This document shows positions 45,271 to 57,300 of a stretch of 64,000 nt of DNA, piece by piece. Source of the stretch: Owenia fusiformis. Lineage: Eukaryota > Annelida > Polychaeta > Sabellida > Oweniidae. Made by a program: the position numbers and the translations under genes. Location of the stretch: positions 30,693,375-30,757,374 of the forward strand of contig CAIIXF020000005.1 of NCBI GenBank assembly GCA_903813345.2. Reading direction: 5' to 3'. Positions within the stretch are counted from its first letter, which is position 1, and the number at the start of each line of letters is the position of its first letter. Below the pieces are notes generated by a model that made no database searches, had not been told where the DNA came from, and saw only the letters and a program-made list of their open reading frames with translations.

Positions 45271-45505
45271 CATAAATAAAAAGGCTGTTTCTTTGAATCT
45301 TAATCACAAAAAGGCTGATTTCAAATCCATCTCAAAGAATTTACAAATAATTTTTTCTCTATATTAACCATTGTTTCATATCAAAATGCATCTCTGGTTG
45401 AAAATAGATAATACAATTCAGTTAGGTCTACACATTTTATGTTAAACAACGATTTCATTTAAAAAAGCTATAAAATAAAGATCTTTTGTTCGAATAACCG
45501 ACATA

Positions 45506-48500
45506 TCATGACTTCCATTCGGGTTTTTCCACTGGTTTCTCATTCTTTCCTTTCTTTAGGTTTTCTTTACAGGCAGCCAGTTCTTCATTGTTCAACCAGT
45601 CAGTTGGGACACAACTTTTATTTTTCTTTATTCTCTTGCCCTCCACTGAGAGTGTTACATCTGTACAGCGGGGATTGGGCACAAACTGGTTGCGATATAT
45701 TAGCTCAAATCCACCAGTATCATCTGTGTCATCATCTGTTTGATCAAGCACCACTGGAACATAGAAAAAAAATACAATGTATTTTTTTAATGTATTTTTT
45801 AAGGTTAAGTTTTATTTCTTTGCATAATTTTATATAACAATGTATGTATTTCTGAACATGCATATCAATTCCCTATTTCATTTTATATAATATATCTTAA
45901 GGTAAACAAATTGTTTTTTTCACCACCACCACAAATGGTGACATATTGTTAGTCTCCAACTTTTTCCTGGACAGTGTTTGGCAGAATAAAATGTCAGAAA
46001 AGATTTCCCTCATCTCAGGGTCTGTTTCTATAGATTATATTCTATTGAAAGATTTCTCTACGTACCTTTAATGGCATCTTCAATAACTTGAGCACATAGT
46101 TTGTTCTTGTTCATTGAGCCTGCTGACATGCCTGGGCTTGCATTGATCTCTATCAGCCAAGGAGAACAGTCCTCTGATAGCATAAAGTCTGCACCATACA
46201 ACTCAAAAGCATTCTGAAATCAATAGCAGTTAGAATTAGAGGTATGAAACATGTTCTTCAGTTTCTTGTGTCACGACCACAGCAACAAGTGGCGACATGT
46301 TATACAGTACTATACTATATTGTTAAAGGCATCATTTTTGACTGGTATTCATTGGTCAGAAATGGCATGACTTATTGCTCATTTTAGAAACGTCTTACAA
46401 ATTCCTTTACAAGTATGACATCATACCAGTATTACATCATAAATCTAGCCCAAATACCCGAGTTTCATAGAGACGACAAGATTTATTGCAAAGCTCTATT
46501 TAAAAACATACAAGATGATGGCTTAGACTCCATTGTCTTTGATATCAGAGCTAGACTTTCTCACTCACCTTCCTGTGTTCAGGTATGTCCTGTGTGGAGA
46601 GGAGGCAGCATAATATTGCATTCTTCATGCCAGGGTACACAGTCTTCTCCCATTTACCTTCATGACCTGTAGCCCTACAAAAGAACAGAGAAATATACAG
46701 GGTGTCCATAAAATCCCTACTCTTTAACACATACTTTGTATTGTTATTGTGAAGAGATTTTATGGACATGTAAATTGTACCCAGTACATGTAAATTGTAC
46801 CAAGTACATGTAAAGTTTACCCGGTACATGTAAATTGTACCCAGTACATGTAAATTGTACCCACTACATGTAAATTGTACCCACTACAAGTAAATTGTAC
46901 CCAGTAATAACCCTGAATGTAACATCTCAATTGGTACTGTTTATAGGGATTTAGCATGAGTTGTTCTTCATAGTAAGTGCTCATGGAGTGACAAATCCCA
47001 GTAAAAGATGAATGTCAATTCCAGCTTTTGATATTGCTTACAATTTGCTTCATCATTATGAATGGAGGACATAAATGCGCATGTATTTTTTGACCAGTTA
47101 TTTTACTTTGATTTTATACACTTATTGTATGTTAAACTTACTTGAGATATGTTGAGAAGTCTTTGTGGGACCAGAAGTTGTCCTCTGGCAAGTCAGCATG
47201 GCGAGGACCATTCTCATAAAACTGCTGGATAGCAACATTCGATAGATGGATTGCCCTGGAGAGAAGAAAACAACATGTTATATAATAGAACAGGCCCGTA
47301 GCCAGCTTTTGCCTTGGAATGTTTATTTTTTGAAAAGTCTAATGTTAAGAGTGAGGACAAAGCTGAGCTCTTGAGAAGGGTAACTATATTGAGAACTACA
47401 TTTAAACATGTCTTAGTAAACACCTCACTCTCTAGTGACCACCTGTGTCTAGTGAACAACCCTTATCAGCACATACTCCATTGACTTCTGTATAAAATCG
47501 CCTCTCTCCAGTGAACACTTATGTCTAGTTAACACCCTTTCTCACCTATCGTGAACACATTTAGTGGCACCATAGGTGTTCACTGAACACAGGTTTTACT
47601 GTACATGTTACTCACTCATGCATGTTCTCTAAGCTGAATTCCTGTGAACAGATCCTCAAGTAGCTGTCCCTATAAAACCAGACAGTCAGGGGATTCCAGT
47701 CAGTCACCAAGAACCACTGGCGGATATCAAACTTTGTGTTATACACCAAGAATGGACGTTCTGAAAACAAAATAGTCATGGTTACTTGTTTTGAAATCTG
47801 ACAAAAAGTTGTGTTTCGGAGAAATTTTGCTTTTTATAAAACAAATGTAAAACGAGAATTTTTATCAAAATGATCATGATATTGAAAGAGAAACTTCATA
47901 CAAACTATGTCTTAACCCATAGTTACTAGACTAATAAATAGATGGCAACGTGGTTCAACTGATCAAACTGACAATTTTTTATCAGTCCAGTACCTACATT
48001 TTAATTGCAGTTTATAATGTATCATTTTGTCAAAATGGTAAAGGTATTTGTGCAATGACAATCATGTATCTCATCTAGCCTATATATTTTACTCAGACAA
48101 GTCCGACTTACAGAAATGTGATATGAATCAAATGTATGCAACAGCAACAGTCTGAAAGGAACTTTAGTACAACTGAGAGTACAATACATACCTATATATT
48201 TTTGAGCAACATAGTTCCCTTGCAATGTGGAGTTGGAGATGAACTTTGTGATATCATCCAGTTTATCATGCACCTCAATACCTAGAAATAAATAAACAAA
48301 TATTTGGATAGTGGATATTTTTTCTTGAATTAAAGACACAATTTCATAATTGCTTTCACCTGAAAGTGGATGGATGGTGGCAAAAATACCTTAAAGCCCA
48401 AAAATGTTTATGGCATTTTTGACCCAGTTTTTGAAATTCTTGATCTGGTGAAAATATCAAGGATACCCATCAGGCTTTCTATACAGTAATCCCCAGGCTT

Positions 48501-51363
48501 GACAGCCTCATTTAAGAAAAAGTACATGGGTTATATTTACTAGAGAAGGGTCGGTCACGGTTCGGTTCGGTTCGGTACGATTCTCGGTTCTTGTCTCTCG
48601 GTTCGGTCGGTTCTTCAATCATATACTTAATAAGGTGGGCCTCATAAATTGCAATTGGTGCCACAAATATGGCAACATAAAAAGGTGTTTCACTTTTATT
48701 TTGTATTATTAGGGGATATAATTTTATTTTCAATCTTATAAATGATCAATATGGAATGATGATAGCTGATAATCATTGAATATTTATGGAATTAAATAAC
48801 TAGAATTGAACTACAGTATTTGTATGTGGTTATCAACAAGTTGCTTGCCCCGTGTTAGATGGGAGGGATTCCTTTTTAAACTGGGTCTGGTTGGGTAAGA
48901 CCTTTCAATATGTTTCCTCATGGCAGACAGTGTGTTTCCTGAAAACTAAAATTATATGGATAGCACAGATGTCCTTCAGTTGGGAATAACAGTGCAGTGG
49001 GCTGGGGGGTGTTTACCCAAATTCTCAACCTGACTTGGGACCTGAGGTAGGACACATGAAAAAGTGTATATATCAGTCATAAAAAATGTTACTATGAGTG
49101 GGTAATAGGAGGCAGTTACAAGATAGGGAATGAATTGAAGTCTAATAAAGATCGCGGTCTTAAGGTCAGGGTGCATGATGGGAAATTTTCTGTATTCCCC
49201 AATTGAGTCACATGTTATTTTTCAAACAAGAATCACTCCTTCCCTTCATTGTCTATATCTTCAAGTTTTGCACAAAGAGTGCACTTATGTGCCTAGAAAA
49301 GACTTGTGAGAAGAATGTTTTGATAAAGTGTATAAAAAACAAGAAAATTCAGTGAAAAAAATCAGAAAATTTTCAGAAATTTTTTTCACTGAAATTTCTC
49401 ATTTTTTATACATTTTACAAAACAAACCTTCTCACAAGGCTTTTCTAGGCACAGAAGTGCACTCTTTGTGCAAACTTGGAAGATGTAGACAATGTGGGGA
49501 AGGAGTTATTCGTGTTTGAAAAATAACATGTGACTCAATTGAGGAATGCAGAAAATTTCCCAACATGCACCCTGTCCTTAATTTTTAAAATTAAAAAAAA
49601 TTACAAAAAGTTTCCATCACAAAAATTGGAAACCTGCAGCATATTTCAATGTCGTGTTGCACAACCGACATAGGGTAGACGTATTCTCATCGTAGAAACC
49701 GAATACTTCCAAGCATCCAACTTAGACATCGCGGGAAAAGGCTCTATTATGGTTTTACTAGCTCTTTGCCGAAAAATAAAACTGTCCGCCATTTTTAAAA
49801 CACAAGTGTTTCCGCGCGAAATAAATTCACGCTGGCAAGTAGAATTATGTTCCCTCGAGACGTGGAAGAACAATGAAATATTCAAGGAAACTATTTTATT
49901 ACCGTATGGATCGTTTAAAGTTGTTCAATTGTCGTTTAAATGGTTCTTTCATTCGCTATTTAGATGAAATAGAGCTGTAATTATTTGCGCAAAAATTTCG
50001 TATTCATGTTACACTGCACGAAAATAAAGTATTTCCCCGGGAATGATGGAACCGTTTTGGACTCGGTTCTTGGTGATCAGACGGTCCCAGTAGAACCGTG
50101 AGGCCAAAAAACGTGGTTAATCGAACAGAACCGTAACCGACCCTTCTCTAATATTTACCTATTCCCTTAGATTTATCAGCTGGTTTGACGATCCAGAGAT
50201 TCTTACAACCATCTATGGCATATTGAGGAGACTTCTTCTGTAATTGTTTCAAAGCCTTCTCGCTGTCTTCCAGTAAAGATTCTGTGATGGCAACCTTCCC
50301 ATTTTCACTGAAAATGATCGGTTATTCAGTTCTGTTATGAACACACGTGTACTGAGGGCTATTACAGTAAAACCTGTCTAAGTGGAACACTTTTGGTACC
50401 TCTAAAAGGTATTCCACTCACGAGGTGTTTCTCTTGTTGAGGTTCATTTAACATTATGTCAGTTGGTCTTGGGACTCTGAAAAGTGTTCCACTAACTTAG
50501 GGTTTCAATTTATAGAGGTGTTCCACTTTACAGGTTTCACTGTACATTGAAATCTAACTAGCAAAACAACACTATCATACGAGTACCTTAAATAATTTCA
50601 GTTTTATGGCAAATTAAGTAATTGAGCCACAACTTATGCAAAAGAGGCTTCCTGTATCTTATTCTACGAGTTCAACTACAAGTAATAGCTTTTGTCTAAT
50701 ATTTAATTTAGTTTTTCTTTCTCTACTTACTGGTTCAGATTCTGGTGCCATTTGAGCAAGGACTCCCACTCTTTGTCAGTGAAGGATTTCTACAAATAAA
50801 AATTTTGACAATTAAGGCATTTTCACACAGATTTAGATTAAAATGCTTACATAAGCACTTTGAAATATACAGTAAAACCTGTCTGAGTCAAACACCACTT
50901 GAACTGGTTCAAAGTTTTCAGAATAGCAGGTCTTAAGGTTTCAAGTTCTTTTTATTAATGTGAATGGGAGAAAACAGAATATGGTTGTTATGGACCTTTG
51001 TGTCCACAATTCCAAAGGCCTATAAAAGTACCTGTGTTCAATTAACTAAAAGTAAAATTTTTCTCAAACCATCTTTTCAAACAGAGCCTCCTTGACCAAG
51101 AGGACACATGGAACTAATTAAAAGGAAAGGTTGAACAGTTGAAGTCAGATTATTCTCATATCATAACACAGAGCCCAATGTCTCTGTTTCTCATGGTTCG
51201 TCTTGATCAATTGAAAATTCTTTACTTAATAAATTAAAAATGTAACCTACTGTTTGATCATCTATATCTTCATGTTGTAAAGATTGGAGGAACTGTTGTA
51301 CATACTGCAAGGCTAACTCAACAGCTTTCACCGGAACCTCTGGAGATTTCTTCTTACTGTCAT
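45506..51363 (-). CDS. TTLL3: TTLL exons 9-17: ATP-grasp catalytic core and C-terminus
   Basis: Exons 9-10 give [18 protein letters not shown] and [15 protein letters not shown]. Exon 11 encodes the ATP-binding strand [13 protein letters not shown], where the usual SRGRGI is KGIGI. Exon 12 YVAQKYIE, exon 13 [20 protein letters not shown], exon 14 [12 protein letters not shown], exon 15 [16 protein letters not shown], exon 16 [24 protein letters not shown] with the metal-binding E and N, and exon 17 the tail [13 protein letters not shown] plus a Lys/Glu-rich end with stop at 45508-45506. Confidence 0.92.
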
Positions 51364-54300
51364 CTGTAACATTATGTATATCACATTAAGTCAAGTGAGT
51401 CATAGCTAAGATGGGTCACATATTTTGTAAAAGTATTTAAGATTATCACTGTGGTGATGATGTGTGAAACCAAACAAATTGATAAAAAGTGTAAAATATT
51501 GACATTTTTCAATGTTCAGAAATTAATACTATTTAATCTGTGATGCATGCAAATTGTGAACATCAAAACTTAATTTCCCTTTCATAGTCTACTGTGATGT
51601 TCGTTTTACAATTAAATAGACAGACTATGATTTCAATTTCAACAAACCGTACTTTCGTGTTCGTTTGTTTGCAATTCAACATTCATAAACATGTAAACAG
51701 GCACATAAGTTACACCACAAAATATAAAATAAAAATAATTTCAGGCCACAACAAATAAACAGCAGGCTTTCTCAGGCGTGTAATGCAAGTAAGACTATAT
51801 ATTCTTGTGGCCTTAAATGACAACTTTGTGCAGAAGATTATGAAATTCAAACTGTCTACAAAAAGAAACAAAGATCATAGTATCAACCTCCATGCAAAAT
51901 ATCTAAAATAGAAGTAACATGCAATATTTGCTTCCTGGTCAACTCAACCCCAAGTCAACTCAACCCAAGTCAACTCAACCCTTAGTCAAGTCGACCCCAA
52001 GTCAAGTCGACCCTTAGTCAAGTCGACCCCAAGTCATCTCGACCCTTAGTCAACTCGACCCCAAGTCATCTCAACCCTTGGTCAACTCAACCCTTAGTCA
52101 AGTCGACCCAAATGATTTTACTTGTTTTAAGTAGATTAAAATACAATATAATCCCATTGTTTGTGCAGTTTGATTTGAAATCAAACTTCAAAGAAAAAAA
52201 CATTTCTGTCACCTATAGATCAAAACAAAGATTTGAACTGGATCATAAAATCCCAATCTGATTGTTTATGACACCTGACATATGAGTAAGATAATGGAAA
52301 ATAGAAAAACATAAATCCCATTGTTTGTTCAGTCTTGTTTTAAAATCTAGCTTCAAAAAAATAAACATTTCTATCGCCTATAGATCAGAAGGAAGATTTG
52401 AACTTATCATATTGTTTATTGTTTATTATTATCAAAATATAAAATCATTCAATACAAAGTAATGGATGGATGTTGGCACAATGCACATGTTGCATAAGTT
52501 ACCTGTTGTCAAAAATACTGTTGCAACAATTTCGGTATAACAGAAAAGTGTATAGATAATTTTTTTTATTTTAGAGAGATAAAACAAGCTCAAATATGAA
52601 GGGGTGAAATATATATATAACATCGTGAATAGCCCTATTAAGATTAATCAAATATTATTTTGGTAAATAAATGTCATATTTATAAAAATTATAAATGCGT
52701 TAAGCACAAACTTCAATAGTTGATAATTTTATTTTGGAAAATTAGCATTTTAGTCCCTCATTCTTTCAAAATTCATCAATATCATACCATGAAAATAGTA
52801 TATCTATTTGTTTTTTTATGGTGGGGTCGAGTTGACTAAGGGTTGAGATGACCAAGGGTTGAGATGACTTGGGGTCGAGTTGACTAAGGGTTGAGATGAC
52901 TTGGGGTCGACTTGACTAAGGGTCGACTTGACTTGGGGTCGACTTGACTAAGGGTTGAGTTGACTTGGGTTGAGTTGACTTGGGGTTGAGTTGACCAGTT
53001 ACCCAATATTTAATACTGGAACTGAAAGGAACGAGAGGATAAAATGATTGTTCATGTTTTTACTGCAATCAAAAATAACCTCGATTTTTAGAGCATTAAA
53101 TGATATACCTCTGTATCCAGTAAGAGTCATTTCAGCTTTACACCAGAACACAGCATTTGAAAATAATTTAAGTAAGGGCACTCAACACTCAAAGAACTTA
53201 AAATATTTCAAAAAATAAAAATCTACTTTGTAGTCAAGAATCGAGATCATTCAAAATGGAGCATGCATGAAAGTCACACGGAACAAGTTTTTAACCTTCT
53301 TCCAAATCATAAATCATATGCTGTTTCATTGGTGGTTTTTTGATCTTTGGTCGATAATAGGATCTGGGTTCTGAAATAGGGATTGGGTCTGATCTGCTAT
53401 CTAGAGGTGCCGATCGGGAACTATGAGATGGATCAATGTTAGTACTCATGGTAGTGTCATTGCTACTTGTAGTACTGGTGTTTCTTTTCAATTTGCTACT
53501 TTTAGTGACAGCGTTACAACAACATGCATCTTGATCAGATCTTGTTGAATCACCTTTCGAGTACTCAAGGGCTCGTTTTTCATGTGCTGTTTCTACTCTA
53601 CGGTAATAGATATGCATCATATTAGGAGTTTCCTTCTGCACAGGGCGTGCAAAAGCCCAGGATGTAAGATTCTGACCTGTGCCCTTGAATGGCGGCAGTG
53701 CACTCACTATAAACACAACATCAATGTGTGTCGTAAATAGATGATACATACAGGTTTGCCATTTTATAAGTGCATGATAAAAAGGAAATAGTATCATGTT
53801 TAAAATTTAATTCTAAAATTCAAATCCAGACTGGCACAAATAAATTACTAATTGATTATAGATTATACAATACATGTACATACAAGTAATTCAAAAGAAA
53901 GACAGTGTCCATCTACATTTTAACAATATTCTAAATCACATTGTTTCATATCTATATTAACTGGCACAAACAACATGAACTCCTAAATCTGTCCAAGCCA
54001 CATGGATAGATGGGTTTTAAATATGGCGCATATACAGGTTTTGAATATGGAGCCTATACACAGGTTCTGAAATATGGAGCACATACAGGTTTTAAATATG
54101 GCGCATATACAGGTTTTGAAGAAGCAATGTAAATTAGATACCAGAGATACGAGTATAACGTACCTTTCACTTTCCCATAAGGCGTCATTAGTGTCACACT
54201 GTTCTCTCTCCTCCTCTCTCCCACAGGGGTCTTTGGGGGATGGGGTTGTTTGGAATTGGATTTTGGAGATTTCCCATTCTTAGAGTTTTGTAGGTAGACA

Positions 54301-57300
54301 TTTAACTTGGGATTGCTTGGTTTGTTTCCCTTGCTTGGGCTGTTGTTTGTTTTGTCAATATCTTCTGGAAGAAAAGAGTATAAATATAATCATATATTTA
54401 TTCAATGTAAATGAAGGCGTCATTGTGAATGATAAACAAAAGGAACAGAATACACGTCTCCAACTCATGACCTCATGGTTACGGCACAGCGCCTACCTTG
54501 ATCTTCTGTGACATGGGATTAGAAAACTCCGAGAGGATATAACAAATTACAATTTCAATTTCCCTGTAAGAAAACCCTAAAAAACCTATAAAGAAACTCT
54601 TGGGGTTTTGGTAAGCCATTTGACAGAATCTGTCCTGTTTTTTGAAATAATTAATCAAGAACTTATGATTCTTATCCAATAATTTGATTTAATTCCAAAT
54701 AAGAGATCTGGAACTTGATAGTCCCTGTGGGATATTAAATAACAATCATTCATTTCCCCTCAATTATATGTATTCATTAGTACGATCAATATACTATTGA
54801 AATCTGGAAGTTTCAATAACTCTATCAAAATGCATTAACACTTAGATTAGTATATTTGTTCCGATTATTTCTATGTGTAAACTAAGTCATATAATCCTTG
54901 TCATGGCATCAAAATACATACTTGTGATACTGCTCTTCAATACAATAGCCTATTCAATATAAAATATAAAGTATGTGAATGACAAATCAATTCACCTGCT
55001 GAATTATTGAATGATGCACATACCAATATATTCATAAATCATTGGAAGCTGTAATCTGTTGCTAAGAGCATGGTGTGTATACATAGACATTTGACACATC
55101 ATTTCTTATTCATTAGTTGGATCTTAGTTGATAAGTAATATCTTTAATAGCATTTTATTGTTCCTCTTACTCTCCTAGACTTAAAGGTTGTATATGACAT
55201 TGTGAGTTTAAATAGCAACCAGCGATTGTTTTCTATCAGTAATCACAAGCCTCGGAATACTATTATCAATGGACATTAATAAGAAACACATTCCACCCCA
55301 TTGTTCTTTACCAGTATTAGATAAACACCGTTAATTGGTATTGATAAATTCAATGTAAATGGCGCCCTTTTTGTTTTCTGGTCTGAAACGACCGTAGAGG
55401 TTTTTCATATTTTGTATCAGGGAGAATGTATATATCTATACAAGATATTGGTAAAACTGGAAAGTATTCCATTCGTATTGTCACGTAGCAGCTCCAATAA
55501 GTAAATGATGAATTCTGTTATGGGAAACAGTGATCCAGGAATCTGACAGGATACTATTGATTATGGGTAAAAATATCTTAGATTGTGCTATCAAGAAGGA
55601 GTCTGATTAACATGAATAATCAATCTTCATTACATGGTGGCAGCCTTTACTTATCCCAAGATATAAGAATAATAAATCTAGCTCCTGGTCAAATACCTTT
55701 ATCTCAAATGCAATGTATTTTAAAGCTGAATCATTAATTTTGGATTAAGCGATAATTCTCTCCAATTAATATGATTAATTAATACCCCATGATGAGAATA
55801 CAATCTATATTACATAACATTGAATCTAAATTTACAAGTTTCACCTTGTTTGCAAAACTATTATGTTCAAAATCAATCATTCGAAAATCTAGCTTCTGGT
55901 CAAATACCTTTATCTCAAATGTAATGTATTTTAAAGCTGAATCATTAATTCTCAATTAAGCGATAATTCTCTCCAATAAATATGATTAATTAATACCCCA
56001 TGATGAATATACAATCTATATTACATAACATTGAATCTTTTACAAGTTTCACCTTGTTTGCAAAACTTTGTTCAAAATCAATCATTCGAAATAATCATAC
56101 ACAGAACTTGATTCTTATACAGGTGACAAATACGATAAGGAAAATGCTACTGTTAATGTCTCAATTGATTGCAAAAAAAGGCTAAACATTAAAAATGTTG
56201 TACCTTTCACTGGCTTCTTCCGAATAATGTAATTTTCTTTGGCATTAACATCTGCATCCCCACCTCCATTTTCAGTCCTCTCTGACTTTTTGCTTTCAGC
56301 ATTGATAGCATTTTTCTCATTGATTTTCTCATCATTATTATTGTCTTTGTTTTCTTTGTTCTCATCACTTTCATTTTGAGCGGGTTTTGAATCATTATTT
56401 TTGGTATCACTGGAATCATTTTGTTTATCATTTGTTGTCCCTGTATCTGCATTTATCACAACTGGTTCAGTATCACAGTCTTCAGTAGTATCACCTTTGT
56501 TCTTATCACCATCTGTATCAGGCTTCTCATTACAATTATCGGAGTCATTGGCCTTGTTCTCCTTTGATTCAGATTGTTCTGTAGTATGAGATTCTTTTTT
56601 TGAATGTTCTGATTCATCAGTGTCATTGTCTGATTGCTTTAAATTTTGAGCATCTTTGTTATTGTTGTCTTTACCCACATCTTTCAACTCATCTTTATCT
56701 TCCTTTTGAGATTCAATGTTTTCATTTGGCTCATCATTATCACTCTGTTCTGTATGATTAATGATATTAACAGAACTATTTTGGCTCTGAACTCTTGGTG
56801 TTGCATCAAAGCAGCTTGTGATTGGTTCATTTGAATCATCCTTTTCCTCTCTGCATACTATTTCTGTTCGTTCACGTTTCAATGAGGGCTGTGAACCTGT
56901 GGAGTCCCCCTTCTTGTTATAATACTTCTCTACTATGTGTCTAAGTATTGCACTACAGGTGGTTAGGCGAAAGTTATCTGAAGAAAAAATCAAAATGTTT
57001 TAAACAAGAATCGAACGCAAGATGTTTTGATTCACTGTTGTTTCACACTACTCTGGACACACCAAATGCTGCAAATTTATCAGCAGTGGAAGTACTTTTT
57101 GAAAGACATCTAACAATTTATTTACTGTCTTTAATGCAAATATTACCAAGGAAGTGTGATAAGCTATCATTTAGCCATCTAGCCTGAACTACAAATAATT
57201 TGTATTGCACATATGAATCCAGATAGGCAAACTACAAAAATAACTTTTTGAACATTCATTCAGACACCCTACCTATAAATGCATCTTTTCCTTCATCATT

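Larger units (their letters stand above)
43671..45505. other. Intergenic region between convergent TUBGCP6 and TTLL genes
   Basis: AT-rich, with AATAAA for TUBGCP6 at 43848-43853, the interspersed element 44665-45064, and a two-copy tandem repeat at 45147-45270 (GCATAATACARCGAGCRACACTTATG with TGAAAACATAGTACAG). Otherwise nothing recognised. Confidence 0.5.

Noticed and set aside
49328-49519. Short open frame in the hairpin element
   Set aside because: Sits in one arm of the TTAA-flanked palindrome; no family resemblance.
51935-52998. Spaced short repeats resembling a CRISPR array
   Set aside because: Units are contiguous without unique spacers and occur as inverted arms of a transposon in an animal genome.
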